Positions 26,265 to 36,685 are shown, numbered from the stretch's first letter. The stretch: DNA of 64,000 nucleotides from Microvirga splendida (GCF_016427565.1 NZ_JAELXT010000002.1:62001-126000), one strand, 5' to 3'. The notes: generated by a model not told the origin, from the letters alone. Translations and numbers: made by a program.

Positions 26265-27604
26265 CACAGAACCTCCTTCAAGGCGGCCGCGAGAGCCGCG
26301 CGATCATCATCGGTGTTCACTTCGGTCGAAGCGACGAGGAGCAGATTGTCGAGGCCGGCGCCGGGCAGGAGGCGCGACACGGGAACGCCCGCAAGCACGC
26401 CCTTCTCGGCAAGACGCTCCACCACTTCGTCCGCGGGCTTTGCGAGCCTCAACGTGAACTCGTTGAAGAACGTCTTGTTGAGAACCTCGACGCCCTTCAC
26501 GGAAGCCAGCTGGTCGGCGAGCTTCACCGCATTGGCATGGTTGATGCGGGCGAGGCGCGAAAGGCCCGCTTCGCCGAGCAGCGTCATGTGAATGGTGAAG
26601 GCGAGCGAGCAGAGGCCCGAATTGGTGCAGATGTTCGAGGTCGCCTTGTCGCGGCGGATGTGCTGCTCGCGGGTCGAGAGCGTGAGCACGAAGCCGCGGT
26701 TGCTGTCCGCATCCACCGTCTCGCCGCAGAGGCGGCCCGGCATCTGGCGCAGATATTTCGACTGGGTGGCGAAGAGGCCCACATAAGGCCCGCCGAAGTT
26801 CAGCGCGTTGCCGATGGACTGGCCCTCGCCCACCACGATGTCGGCACCCTGGCTGCCGGGCGACTTCACCAGGCCGAGCGACACGGCCTCCGTGAACACG
26901 GCAATCAGCAGCGCGCCATGCTGGTGCGCCTTGTCGGCGATGGGCTTCAGGTCGCGCAGGTTGCCGAACACGTCCGGCGACTGCACGACCACGCAGGACA
27001 CGCTGTCGTCGATCTGGGACAGGACGTCCTCGGTGCCGCCCACGTCGGGCGCCATGGTGACGACGTCGTCGCTCGACATCTCCGAGAGAGTCCGCACCAC
27101 ATCGGCATAATGCGGATGCAGGCCGCCCGAGAGCACCGCCTTGCGGCGCTTGGTGACGCGGTGCGCCATGAGCACCGCTTCGCCCGTGCCGGTCGAGCCG
27201 TCATACATGGAGGCATTCGCCACCTCCATGCCGGTGAGCGCGGCAACCTGAGTCTGGAACTCGAAGAGGTACTGCAGCGTCCCTTGCGCGATCTCCGGCT
27301 GATACGGCGTGTAGCTCGTCAGGAACTCGGAGCGCTGGATCAGGTGATCGACGGTGGCCGGCACATGGTGCTTGTAGGCGCCGGCGCCGACGAAGAACGG
27401 CACGGATGAGGCCGAGATGTTCTTCGCGGACATGCGGGAGAGGATGCGCTCCACCTCCAGTTCGCCCTTGCGACGCGGCAGGTCCACCGGCTCCCTGAGG
27501 AGCAGGCTTTTCGGTACGTCGGCGAACAAGTCGTCAACAGTGTTGACGCCAATCCGCGCGAGCATCTCGCTGCGGTCGGTATCGGATAGAGGCAAATAGC
27601 GCAT
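26264..27604 (-). CDS. gcvPA: Glycine dehydrogenase (decarboxylating) subunit 1
   Basis: N-terminal half of the split P-protein (446 aa); it heterodimerises with GcvPB. It starts [19 protein letters not shown], the standard GcvPA N-terminus. Further motifs are [35 protein letters not shown] and the glycine-rich [18 protein letters not shown]. The split form is common in alphaproteobacteria, while enterobacteria have a single GcvP. ATG 27604 is chosen over a TTG two codons upstream. Confidence 0.96.
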   Translation of the reverse strand: MRYLPLSDTDRSEMLARIGVNTVDDLFADVPKSLLLREPVDLPRRKGELEVERILSRMSAKNISASSVPFFVGAGAYKHHVPATVDHLIQRSEFLTSYTPYQPEIAQGTLQYLFEFQTQVAALTGMEVANASMYDGSTGTGEAVLMAHRVTKRRKAVLSGGLHPHYADVVRTLSEMSSDDVVTMAPDVGGTEDVLSQIDDSVSCVVVQSPDVFGNLRDLKPIADKAHQHGALLIAVFTEAVSLGLVKSPGSQGADIVVGEGQSIGNALNFGGPYVGLFATQSKYLRQMPGRLCGETVDADSNRGFVLTLSTREQHIRRDKATSNICTNSGLCSLAFTIHMTLLGEAGLSRLARINHANAVKLADQLASVKGVEVLNKTFFNEFTLRLAKPADEVVERLAEKGVLAGVPVSRLLPGAGLDNLLLVASTEVNTDDDRAALAAALKEVL

Positions 27605-27628
27605 CGGCAATGAACCTTTGAGATAGAT

Positions 27629-28102
27629 TTAGTGCGAAGGAACGCCTGCCACGACAATCTCCGTACGGACGGAATTGGCGATGTAGCATTCCTCATGGGC
27701 GAGATGGTGCATCTCGGCGATCTGCTCAGATGTCGGGATCTTGTCGCCGGAGAACTCGATCACCGGGTTCAGCGTGACCTTGGAAACGAAAAGCTTGCCC
27801 TTTTCGTTCGGGGTCATGATCCCAAGAGCGTGGTCCTTATAGCTGTCGACGACAAAGCGCTTCTTTGCGGCGACCCAAAGGAACGTCAGCATGTGGCAGC
27901 TCGACACCGTCGCGACGAAGGCCTCCTCGGGATCGACCGCGTCCTCCCGAGACAAGGGCGGCGCTACAACCGAAGGCGATGCCGATGCCAGCACCTCGAT
28001 TCCGCAATCGAACGACCAATAATGTCCGCGGCTGTAGCGGTTGTCCGAGAAGGTTGCGCCATCGCGGCTCCAGCGGACGGTAGCTGTATATTCGTGTGAC
28101 AT
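27629..28102 (-). CDS. OsmC-family protein
   Basis: A 157-residue OsmC/Ohr-fold protein, a family of thiol peroxidases that use two cysteines. The N-terminal EYTATVRWSRDGATF and GIEVLASASPSVVAPP are typical of the OsmC branch. One cysteine sits in ATVSSCHMLTFLW and the second in EECYIANSVR, the usual positions of the redox pair. It lies inside the glycine cleavage operon, between gcvH and gcvPA, with 24- and 28-bp gaps. It therefore should be transcribed with it. A role in organic peroxide detoxification is inferred from the family. Confidence 0.88.
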   Translation of the reverse strand: MSHEYTATVRWSRDGATFSDNRYSRGHYWSFDCGIEVLASASPSVVAPPLSREDAVDPEEAFVATVSSCHMLTFLWVAAKKRFVVDSYKDHALGIMTPNEKGKLFVSKVTLNPVIEFSGDKIPTSEQIAEMHHLAHEECYIANSVRTEIVVAGVPSH

Positions 28103-28130
28103 GGTGCCCCCCTTGCTATGATCGCTGTCT

Positions 28131-28505
28131 TCAGCTGATAGACTTCACGAATTCCCCGTACTGCTCTTCGGTCATGAGACCGTCGAGCTCGCTCTCGTTC
28201 GTGAGGCGAATCTTCATGAACCAGCCGCGGCCGGCCGGATCCTCGTTGACGGTGCCAGGAGAAGCTTCGAGCTCGCTGTTAACCTCGACCACCTCGCCGG
28301 AGACGGGCGCATAGACTTCGCTTGCCGCCTTCACGCTCTCGACGACAGCCGCCTCGTCGCCCTTCGACAGGGTCTTGCCGACGCTCGGCAGTTCCACGAA
28401 CACCACGTCGCCGAGCTGGCCTTGGGCGTAGTCGGAAATGCCCACGATACCGGCATCTCCCTCGATGCGGATGTATTCGTGATCCTTGGTGTAGCGCGTA
28501 GTCAT
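28131..28505 (-). CDS. gcvH: Glycine cleavage system H protein
   Basis: Lipoyl carrier protein that shuttles the aminomethyl group between P, T and L proteins. The 124-residue protein has the lipoylation site ESVKAASEVYAP with Lys59, YTKDHEYIRIEGD at the N-terminus and FMKIRLTNESELDGLM near the end. ATG 28505 gives the standard length; an upstream in-frame codon would add 46 residues taken from the gcvT 3' region. It starts 23 bp after gcvT. Confidence 0.97.
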   Translation of the reverse strand: MTTRYTKDHEYIRIEGDAGIVGISDYAQGQLGDVVFVELPSVGKTLSKGDEAAVVESVKAASEVYAPVSGEVVEVNSELEASPGTVNEDPAGRGWFMKIRLTNESELDGLMTEEQYGEFVKSIS

Positions 28506-28527
28506 GGTGAATTCCCTCTTTTGAATG

Positions 28528-29670
28528 TCAGCGCTTGTAGCGATGGGGGGCGAACGGCATGGCCGCGACCTTGGCCGGCAGCGGCTTGCCGCGAACGATG
28601 AGATGAAGGTCGGTGCCCACGGCCGACACATCCTTCGAGACATAGCCCATGGCGACCGGGCCGTTGACCGTGGGGCCGAAGCCGCCGGAGGTCACGATGC
28701 CGACCTCGCGTCCGTCGGGCGTGGTGATGACGGAGCCCTCACGGGCGGGAGCGCGGCCTTCCGGCTTGATGCCCACGCGAACACGTGCAGCCCCGTCCTT
28801 GATCTCGCGCTGAATGCGCTCGGCACCGGGGAATCCCCCCTCCTCGCGGCGGCGCTTTTGAATCGACCAGATCAGGCCCGCCTCGATGGGCGACGTGGTG
28901 GTGTCGATGTCATGGCCGTAGAGGCACAGGCCTGCCTCGAGCCGCAGCGAGTCGCGCGCACCGAGGCCGATGGGCTTCACTTCCGGGTCGGCGAGGAGCG
29001 CACGCCAGAGTGCGGCGGCATCGTCCGCTTTGACCGAAATCTCGAAGCCATCCTCACCCGTGTAGCCCGAACGGGAAACATGACAGCGCAAGCCGGCAAT
29101 CTCGAACCAGCCGGACATCATGAAACTGAGGGAAGCCGCGTTGCTGCCCAGACGCGTCAGAACGCCCTCGGCGGCAGGCCCTTGGAGGGCGAGGAGAGCC
29201 CGGTCCTCGCCGCGCACGAGCGTCACCCCATGCGGCAGCCGCGCCTGGATATGAGCGTAATCCGCCTCTTTCATCGAGGCGTTGACGACGAGATAGATGT
29301 AGCCCTCCTCCTCGTCGGTGGTGGGACGCGTCACCATGAGGTCGTCGAGGATGCCGCCGTTCTCATCCAAAAGCTGCGAATAGCGCTGCTGCCCCGGCTT
29401 GAGGTTCACGATGTCGGCCGGGATCAGCGCTTCGAGAGCGCGGGCGGTGGTTTCGTGATCCGGGCCACCAAGGGCCGCCTGCCCCATGTGGGAGACATCG
29501 AACAGCCCCGCGTGCTCGCGGGTCCAGTTGTGTTCGGTGAGGATGCCCGCGGGGTACTGCACCGGCATGTCATAGCCGGCGAAGGGCACCATGCGGGCAC
29601 CGCAGGCCACATGCTCGGCATGAAGCGGGGTTTTCAGGAGCGGCTCGTCGCTGCGGGCTGGCTCGGCCAT
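28528..29670 (-). CDS. gcvT: Glycine cleavage system T protein (aminomethyltransferase)
   Basis: Transfers the methylene unit from aminomethyl-lipoyl-GcvH to tetrahydrofolate, releasing ammonia. It is 380 residues long. Seen: MVPFAGYDMPVQYP, EHNWTREHAGLFDVSHMGQ, LSRSGYTGEDGFEI-like CHVSRSGYTGEDGFEI, and the folate-site region LRLEAGLCLYGHDID. ATG 29670 follows GAGGAA; a codon nine residues upstream is less likely. First gene of the operon, directly behind the glycine riboswitch. Confidence 0.96.
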   Translation of the reverse strand: MAEPARSDEPLLKTPLHAEHVACGARMVPFAGYDMPVQYPAGILTEHNWTREHAGLFDVSHMGQAALGGPDHETTARALEALIPADIVNLKPGQQRYSQLLDENGGILDDLMVTRPTTDEEEGYIYLVVNASMKEADYAHIQARLPHGVTLVRGEDRALLALQGPAAEGVLTRLGSNAASLSFMMSGWFEIAGLRCHVSRSGYTGEDGFEISVKADDAAALWRALLADPEVKPIGLGARDSLRLEAGLCLYGHDIDTTTSPIEAGLIWSIQKRRREEGGFPGAERIQREIKDGAARVRVGIKPEGRAPAREGSVITTPDGREVGIVTSGGFGPTVNGPVAMGYVSKDVSAVGTDLHLIVRGKPLPAKVAAMPFAPHRYKR

Positions 29671-29721
29671 CGGTTTCCTCAAAGGTGCGCGTTCCATCGA
29701 GCCTTGCGGCCCGTTGCTCTG

Positions 29722-29918
29722 CGCCCCCTCTGTCCCGAGACCTGAGAGATTTCCCTGAAGAGCCGAAGCTCCAGGTTACGCCCGTCGGTGGACGACGCTT
29801 TCAAACGTCGCCGCTTTCCAGAGTGCCAGCTCCCGCGCGGTCCTTTGGCCTGAGCGTTTCCGGGGCGGTTGCGCCTTCGGCGCCGGACTCATGGTCCGGT
29901 CTCTTCCGCGGGGATCAT
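29722..29918 (-). promoter_or_regulatory. Tandem glycine riboswitch of the gcv operon
   Basis: Read on the minus strand, two consecutive glycine aptamers are visible. Aptamer 1 (about 29912-29836) has GGAAGAGACC, GCGCCGAAGGCGCAA and CTCAGGCCAAAGGACCG. Aptamer 2 (about 29829-29728) has GCACTCTGGAAAGCG, CACCGACGGGCGTAACC and TCTCTCAGGTCTCGGGACAG. These match the conserved cores of the tandem glycine riboswitch, which usually turns gcv genes on when glycine is abundant. About 50 bases separate it from gcvT, short for a full intrinsic terminator, so control at translation initiation is possible. Confidence 0.93.
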
Positions 29919-29930
29919 CGGCTGGCCTAA

Positions 29931-29959
29931 GCTCTGAAGAGGAATTGATCTTCTGTCAA
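29931..29959 (-). promoter_or_regulatory. Candidate promoter of the gcv operon
   Basis: On the minus strand TTGACA (29959-29954) is a perfect -35 box. At 17 bp a poor -10 (CAGAGC) follows. The implied start, near 29924, lies just before aptamer 1, which supports the call. Confidence 0.45.
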
Positions 29960-30079
29960 CAAAGCAAGGCAGGCCTGTTCACCCTTTAATTGACGCCACG
30001 CCCGTGAGGCACCATCTTAGGGGCCATCTGTCACAGAAGGGGAGAAGCGCGGCCAGATCGGTCAGCAGCTCCTGGCATC

Positions 30080-31384
30080 TTGCTCGAACTGATCATCGCT
30101 CTCGCTCTCGTCGCCCTCAACGGCGTCTTTGCCCTCTCCGAACTCGCCATCGTTTCCGCCCGCAGGCCCCGTCTCAAGGCCATGGCCGAGCAGGGCCGCT
30201 CCGGCGCCAGCACGGCCCTGACCCTCATGGAGGATTCGGGCCGGTTCCTGTCCACGGTCCAGATCGGCATCACCCTGGTGGGCATCCTGGCCGGCGCCTT
30301 TTCGGGCGCGGCTCTCGGCGGCAGGCTGAGGGACATCTTCCTGGCCCAGGGCATGCCCGAAGGCGCAGCCGAGCCCCTCGGCTACGGGATCGTGATCGGC
30401 CTCATCACCTACCTGTCCATCGTGATCGGCGAGCTGGTGCCCAAGCAGTTGGCCCTGCGCCACCCGGAGGGCATCGCCTGCGCCATGGCCCCGGCGATGC
30501 TGGTGGTCTCGAAAATCGCCGCCCCGGCGGTGTGGCTTCTCAACGCCTCGACCACCCTGATCTTCAGCCTCTTCGGCAACAAGTCCGAGGGTTCCTCGAC
30601 CGTGACCGAAGAGGAGATCAAGATGCTCGTCGGCGAGGCCGAGAGCGCCGGCGTGATCGAGGAGGAGGAGCGCCGGATGATCTCGGGCGTGCTGCGCCTC
30701 GGGGACCGGACGGTGCGCGGCCTCATGACGCCCCGCACGGACGTGGACTGGATCGATCTCGAGGATGACGAGGAGACGATCCGCGCCCTGCTGATCGAAA
30801 CCCCGCATTCGCGCCTGCCGGTGAGCGAAGGCACCCCCGACAACGTGATCGGCGTCGTCCAGTCGCGCGAACTCCTGGCCGCCTTGCTGTCGGGCCAGCC
30901 GCTCGACCTGCGCCAGCACGTGCAGCCGGCCCCGGTCATCCCCGACACCCTCTACGCCCTGGACGCCCTGGCGATCCTGCGCGACGCGGAGGTGCCCATG
31001 GCGCTCGTCCATGACGAATACGGCCATTTCGAAGGAGTCGTGACCCCGGCCGACGCCCTGGAGGCCATCGTCGGCGCCTTCCGGTCAGACGGCGAGGCGC
31101 CAGACCCTGACGCCGTCCGCCGCGAGGACGGCTCCTGGCTGCTCGCGGGCTCGATGCCGGTGGACGAAATGGCCGAGATCCTCGGGGTGACCCTGCCCGA
31201 GGCCCGCAGCTACCACACGGTGGGGGGCCTGGTGATCAGCGAATTGCAGCACCTGCCGACCACGGGCGAGCACGTGGAGACCATGGGCTGGCGCTTCGAG
31301 GTGATCGACCTCGACGAGCGGCGCATCGACAAGGTGCTGGCAGCGCCCCTCAACCAGAGAGCGGGCGCGGCCGTTCTTTATTGA
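30080..31384 (+). CDS. CNNM/CorC-type membrane protein (hemolysin family)
   Basis: A 434-residue integral membrane protein of the HlyC/CorC (CNNM) family, linked to Mg2+ or other cation export. The DUF21 membrane domain (residues 1-190) starts MLELIIALALVALNGVFALSE. It is followed by a CBS-domain pair (about 205-330, with TPRTDVDWID and ALVHDEYGHFEGVVTPADAL) and a CorC_HlyC domain (345-430, WLLAGSMPVDEMAEILGV). The start is TTG 30080, the only codon that gives the usual family N-terminus; no good ribosome-binding site is visible. The old 'hemolysin' name is historical. Confidence 0.88.
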   Translation: MLELIIALALVALNGVFALSELAIVSARRPRLKAMAEQGRSGASTALTLMEDSGRFLSTVQIGITLVGILAGAFSGAALGGRLRDIFLAQGMPEGAAEPLGYGIVIGLITYLSIVIGELVPKQLALRHPEGIACAMAPAMLVVSKIAAPAVWLLNASTTLIFSLFGNKSEGSSTVTEEEIKMLVGEAESAGVIEEEERRMISGVLRLGDRTVRGLMTPRTDVDWIDLEDDEETIRALLIETPHSRLPVSEGTPDNVIGVVQSRELLAALLSGQPLDLRQHVQPAPVIPDTLYALDALAILRDAEVPMALVHDEYGHFEGVVTPADALEAIVGAFRSDGEAPDPDAVRREDGSWLLAGSMPVDEMAEILGVTLPEARSYHTVGGLVISELQHLPTTGEHVETMGWRFEVIDLDERRIDKVLAAPLNQRAGAAVLY

Positions 31385-31389
31385 GCTTC

Positions 31390-31494
31390 AGAGCATCGTG
31401 CGGACCCAGAGGGCCGCACTCAGCGATGCTCTTATCCAAGAAGACTGAATCGGATTCGACCCCAAAAGTGCAAGTCCACTTTTGGGTCCGATGC
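31390..31494. repeat. Twin-module palindromic repeat, family C (copy 2)
   Basis: Module 1 (31390-31432) has AGAGCATCG / CGATGCTCT around TGCGG/CCGCA. Module 2 (31450-31494) has CCCCAAAAGTG and CACTTTTGGG with the outer TCGGATTCGA / TCCGATGC. This is the same two-module design as 18704-18814. It separates the convergent CNNM and lipoprotein genes. Confidence 0.75.
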
Positions 31495-31495
31495 T

Positions 31496-32065
31496 TTAGC
31501 CCCGCCGGCCCGCGGCGGCACCGAGGCCGACCTCGATCTCGAAGCTGTTCACGGACGCGGCCGGAATCAGGATGCCCTCTTCGACGATCGAAACCGTCGT
31601 CTGGGTCTGGCCGGCCGGAATGGCGGCCGCGACCCGGCGGGAGCGGCTGGCGAAGACGGTGGAGCCGTCCTTGACCACGATCTGGACCGGCACGTCGTAG
31701 CGGCCCGGCGATCCGCCGACGCCGAGGAGCGCCCGAGCCTCGACGCCGACCCGCACGAGGGTGGAGCCGTCCGGCTGGCCGATGCATTCGCGGGCGAGAT
31801 CACCCAGGGTGATCTGGCTGCGGATGGCGCCCGCCTCGCCGCTGCCCCGAACCTGGATGACCGCGCCGCCGTCGGCGACGTCGACCGTCGGGCAGTACAC
31901 GTCCCGGGTCTCGGCGGCCTGAGCCGGCGTCTGGGTCGCGCCGGCGGTGAGCAGCATGTCGCCCATTCCGAAGCCGCCCTCGCCCGGCGCTCCGCAGCCC
32001 GCCAGGGCCGAGATCCCCAGCACGGCAAACGCCCATCCGGCCCCGCGGTTGAATTCCTTCTTCAT
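31496..32065 (-). CDS. Predicted lipoprotein, unknown function
   Basis: A 189-residue protein with a type II signal peptide and lipobox LAGC (GISALAGCGAPG), so probably an outer-membrane or periplasmic lipoprotein. The mature part has CPTVDVADGGAVIQVRGSG, two more cysteines and an all-beta look. I do not recognise a named family. The gene follows an IalB-family gene on the same strand with a 28-bp gap and is probably co-transcribed with it. ATG 32065 is chosen over an adjacent GTG by spacing to the G-rich ribosome-binding site. Confidence 0.75.
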   Translation of the reverse strand: MKKEFNRGAGWAFAVLGISALAGCGAPGEGGFGMGDMLLTAGATQTPAQAAETRDVYCPTVDVADGGAVIQVRGSGEAGAIRSQITLGDLARECIGQPDGSTLVRVGVEARALLGVGGSPGRYDVPVQIVVKDGSTVFASRSRRVAAAIPAGQTQTTVSIVEEGILIPAASVNSFEIEVGLGAAAGRRG

Positions 32066-32093
32066 CACTGTCCCCCCACCCTCTTCTTATGGA

Positions 32094-32618
32094 TTACGGA
32101 AGGGCATCGAACCCGGCCGCGAACCCGTTCAGGGACACCGGAATGCCGATCCCCTCCTCGGGCGTCTGGAAGACGATGAAGGTAGCCTGCTGGCCGGTCT
32201 TCATCTGATTGATCAGGTTGTCCTCCATGACCACCTCGGCGACGCAGCCCGATGCCAGACAGCGCACGAATCCCGCGCGGCCGATATCCGTCTGGTCGAT
32301 CTTCAGGCCGAGTCCCGATGGCAACAGAATACCCAGAGGCGCCACCACGCGCAGGAGGCGGCTTTTGCCGTCGGCGGTTTTCAACATGATAATCACGAGG
32401 GTGACGTTGGGGCGGTCCTCCGCCACCACGTTCTGCACCAGGGCGCATTGCTCGGCCGTGGCCCCCGGGGGCGTCTCGCAGCGCATCTGCCAGTCGCCGA
32501 AGGTGTTCTTGACCATCCCTTGAGCGCCCGCGGCGCTGGCGCCGAGCAGGGCCGCCAGCCCCAGGACAGCGGCCGCGCCGTGGCGAACCCATTGCGATGC
32601 GCCCATCGGTTTCTCCAT
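32094..32618 (-). CDS. Invasion-associated locus B (IalB) family protein
   Basis: A 174-residue secreted protein with signal peptide (AVLGLAALLGASAAGAQG) followed by the IalB fold: KNTFGDWQMRCETPPG, CALVQNVV and PLGILLPSGLGLKID. Four cysteines probably make two disulfides. IalB was named in Bartonella for erythrocyte invasion, but members are widespread in non-pathogenic alphaproteobacteria and probably have a general envelope role. The lipoprotein gene follows on the same strand. A second, more distant IalB-like gene lies at 62988. Confidence 0.85.
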   Translation of the reverse strand: MEKPMGASQWVRHGAAAVLGLAALLGASAAGAQGMVKNTFGDWQMRCETPPGATAEQCALVQNVVAEDRPNVTLVIIMLKTADGKSRLLRVVAPLGILLPSGLGLKIDQTDIGRAGFVRCLASGCVAEVVMEDNLINQMKTGQQATFIVFQTPEEGIGIPVSLNGFAAGFDALP

Positions 32619-32919
32619 TCCGTAAACCCGCGAGGGGTCGCGGCGTGTCGCCGCTCCGACTCCAACTTTGGCCCCGTTGGGACCATGTCAGGGGGCGCAA
32701 TGTCAAGCGAGAGGGGCGAATTGAGGGACCGAAATACCTTTTGGCGGTTATGACGCATAAATTGCGACGACTGCACCGTTGCGCTTGGGACAATCCTGTG
32801 GTCTTTGACGCAGATCAAAGGTGATGGCGCAAGCCGGGCGCCGCTATTCGCACGCCCGCGCCTTCCCCGATGCTTTCATGGCCCTGTGCCATCACATCTT
32901 TAGGAGCTTTGGAACGCCG
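32619..32919. other. 301-bp divergent region between IalB and ctaC genes
   Basis: This gene-free stretch holds the FixK/FNR-type box at 32805-32818 and a GC-rich hairpin near the IalB start (GGGGTCGCGGCGTGTCGCCGC). An in-frame extension of ctaC to 32821 overlaps the box and has no signal-peptide logic, so I leave it out. Confidence 0.6.
32805..32818 (+). promoter_or_regulatory. FixK/FNR-type box upstream of ctaC
   Basis: TTGACGCAGATCAA fits TTGA-N6-TCAA, and its reverse complement TTGATCTGCGTCAA is the common form of FixK/FnrL sites in alphaproteobacteria. It is about 100 bp upstream of the ctaC start. It suggests oxygen-dependent control of the aa3 oxidase operon, plausibly repression at low oxygen. 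Confidence 0.65.
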
Positions 32920-33774
32920 ATGCGGATCGAGACTGGACGTCGATCGGTGACCGCCCTCTCCACGGCAGCGGTCGCACTTGTGTTGGGCATAAGTGAGGCA
33001 TGGGCCGCCGCCGGGCAGCCCTCCCCATGGGAAACCGGCATGCAGGAGATGGTGACCGAGTTGGGACAGAGCGTGTCCAACTTCCACACCTACCTTGTTT
33101 GGCTGATCACCGCGATCTGCCTCTTCGTGCTGGCCCTGATCCTCGTGATCATCGCCCGGTTCAACGAGAAGAAGAACCCGGTCCCCAACAAGACCACCCA
33201 CAACACCCTCCTCGAGGTTGCCTGGACCATCATTCCGGTCCTGATCCTCGTGGCGATCGCCATTCCGTCCTTCCGCCTCCTGCGCGAGCAGCTTGTGCCG
33301 CCCCAGGCGGACCTGGTGGTGAAGGCGACCGGCTATTCCTGGTACTGGGGCTACGAGTACCCGGCAGATCAGGGCGGCTTCAAGTTCGACTCGAACATGA
33401 TCGCCGAGGTCAAGGACCTGAAGCCCGACCAGCCGCGCTTGCTCGGCGCCGACAACGCGATGGTCGTGCCCGTGGGCAAGGTCGTGCGGGTCCAGGTGAC
33501 CTCGGCCGACGTGATGCATGCCTTCGCCCTGCCGTCCTTCGCCCTCAAGATCGATGCCATTCCCGGCCGCCTGAACGAAACCTGGTTCAAGGCCGAACGG
33601 GAAGGCGTGTATTACGGCCAATGCTCGGAGCTCTGCGGCAACGGCCATCCCTACATGCCGATCGAGATCCGCGTCGTGAGCGAGCAGCAATATGCCGCCT
33701 GGCTGGCCGAGGCGAAGCAGCGCTATGCTTCCACGGACGGCTCCGCTCCGGTCAAGTTCGCGACCGCTCAGTAA
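32920..33774 (+). CDS. ctaC: Cytochrome c oxidase subunit II
   Basis: Carries the binuclear CuA centre that takes electrons from cytochrome c (284 aa). It has a signal peptide ending near EAWAAAG, then two transmembrane helices (about residues 55-80 and 95-117). The periplasmic cupredoxin domain has the aromatic YSWYWGYEYP and the CuA ligands CSELCGNGHPYM (C235, C239, H243, M246). The start at 32920 (MRIETGRRSV) gives a proper signal peptide. First gene of the ctaCDB-coxF-ctaGE cluster. Confidence 0.97.
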   Translation: MRIETGRRSVTALSTAAVALVLGISEAWAAAGQPSPWETGMQEMVTELGQSVSNFHTYLVWLITAICLFVLALILVIIARFNEKKNPVPNKTTHNTLLEVAWTIIPVLILVAIAIPSFRLLREQLVPPQADLVVKATGYSWYWGYEYPADQGGFKFDSNMIAEVKDLKPDQPRLLGADNAMVVPVGKVVRVQVTSADVMHAFALPSFALKIDAIPGRLNETWFKAEREGVYYGQCSELCGNGHPYMPIEIRVVSEQQYAAWLAEAKQRYASTDGSAPVKFATAQ

Positions 33775-33783
33775 TCTGAATAA

Positions 33784-35421
<1,638 letters not shown>

Positions 35422-35434
35422 CCAGAAGCGAGCC

Positions 35435-35453
35435 GGGCGGCTTCACGCCGCCC
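35435..35453 (+). terminator. Hairpin after ctaD
   Basis: GGGCGGC and GCCGCCC with loop TTCAC, flanked by GAGC/GCTC that can extend the stem. No U-tract, so probably a stabiliser or partial terminator. Almost the same hairpin follows ctaE. Confidence 0.5.
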
Positions 35454-35552
35454 GCTCCTCCCCAGAGGGCTTGGGTTTTCACAAGCCTTCCGGCGAGGAG
35501 CCGACCACCCGGAGGCCTTTTCGGCCTCGTCCCGGCATTTCGGAATTTTGTT

Positions 35553-36509
35553 ATGAGCAGCATGTCGAACGCCCTGACCGAAGCCCACGTCGAAAGCCTC
35601 CCCACGGCAGGCGTTTCCCAGGGAGACGTGTCCGACTTCTTCGCCCTCCTGAAGCCGCGCGTGATGTTTCTCGTGGTGTTCACGGCGCTCGTCGGCATGG
35701 TCGTCAGCCCCTCCAGCGTCCACCCCATCGTGGCCTTCGTGTCGCTCCTGATGATCGCCGTCGGCGGCGGCGCGTCCGGCTGCCTGAACATGTGGTGGGA
35801 TGCGGATATCGACGCGGTCATGACCCGCACCCGCAAGCGCCCGATCCCGGCCGGCAAGATCGAGCCCGGCGAGGCGCTGGCCTTCGGCGTGACCCTCTCC
35901 GCCGGCTCGGTCATCATCCTCGGCCTCGTCAGCAACTGGCTCGCCGCGGGGCTGCTCGCGTTCACGATCTTCTTCTACGTGGTGGTCTATTCCATGTGGC
36001 TGAAGCGTTCGACGCCGCAGAACATCGTCATCGGCGGCGCGGCGGGCGCCCTCCCCCCGATCGTGGCTCAGGCGGCCGTCACCGGCCATGTGGCATGGGA
36101 CAGTGTCATTCTGTTCGCCATCATCTTCATGTGGACGCCGCCCCATTTCTGGGCGCTCGCTCTCGTGAAGTCGGGCGATTACGAGCGCGCCGGCATCCCG
36201 ATGATGCCGAACGTGGCGGGCCCCGATTCCACCCGCTTCCAGATCCTCGCCTACACGATCCTCCTGGCTCCCTTAGGGCTAGCCCCGGTGGTTCTCGGCT
36301 TCGGCGGCCTGGCCTATGCCATCATATCGCTCATCGGCGGCTTCGGCATGCTGGCGCTGGCCGTGCAGGTCTACCGCCTGCGCGAGGGCGAGCCGGCCAT
36401 GCGGGTCGCCCAGCAGCTGTTCGGCTTCTCGATCTTGTACCTCTTCCTGCTGTTCGCGACCCTGCTCGTCGAGCACGGCTTCGGCTTCTTCCGGCCGGTG
36501 TTCGGGTAA
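35553..36509 (+). CDS. ctaB: Protoheme IX farnesyltransferase (heme O synthase)
   Basis: Converts heme b to heme o by adding a farnesyl chain, the first step toward heme a. The 318-residue membrane protein of the UbiA family has [18 protein letters not shown], the Asp-rich [23 protein letters not shown] and a second Asp-containing loop [13 protein letters not shown]. About nine transmembrane helices. ATG 35553 gives the usual N-terminus; longer in-frame starts reach back into ctaD. Confidence 0.96.
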   Translation: MSSMSNALTEAHVESLPTAGVSQGDVSDFFALLKPRVMFLVVFTALVGMVVSPSSVHPIVAFVSLLMIAVGGGASGCLNMWWDADIDAVMTRTRKRPIPAGKIEPGEALAFGVTLSAGSVIILGLVSNWLAAGLLAFTIFFYVVVYSMWLKRSTPQNIVIGGAAGALPPIVAQAAVTGHVAWDSVILFAIIFMWTPPHFWALALVKSGDYERAGIPMMPNVAGPDSTRFQILAYTILLAPLGLAPVVLGFGGLAYAIISLIGGFGMLALAVQVYRLREGEPAMRVAQQLFGFSILYLFLLFATLLVEHGFGFFRPVFG

Positions 36510-36515
36510 CTCGCG

Positions 36516-36677
36516 ATGGCAAGACCCAACCCTCCCGTCCGCCTGACTCCCGAGGAACAGAAGCGACGCCGCCAGCGCTCCATGGCGCTGGCACTGGCGC
36601 TCGGCATCTTCTGCATCCTGCTGTTCGCCGTCACCCTGGCGAAGCTCGGGCCGGGCATCATGCAACGCCCATTGTGA
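36516..36677 (+). CDS. coxF: Small CoxF-like membrane protein (53 aa)
   Basis: A short reading frame between ctaB and ctaG: MARPNPPVRLTPEEQKRRR, then a single transmembrane helix (about residues 23-43, MALALALGIFCILLFAVTLAKLG in two parts) and a short tail. The basic N-terminus, single helix and position are typical of the CoxF-like gene in Hyphomicrobiales oxidase clusters. It starts 6 bp after ctaB and ends 8 bp before ctaG, so it is surely co-transcribed. Its biochemical role is unknown; an assembly function is inferred from context. Confidence 0.8.
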   Translation: MARPNPPVRLTPEEQKRRRQRSMALALALGIFCILLFAVTLAKLGPGIMQRPL

Positions 36678-36685
36678 GGATCGAC

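Noticed and set aside
29945-29959. TTGA-N7-TCAA resembling a FixK/FNR site before the gcv riboswitch
   Set aside because: The spacing is 7 instead of 6, and the right half coincides with the -35 box of the candidate gcv promoter.
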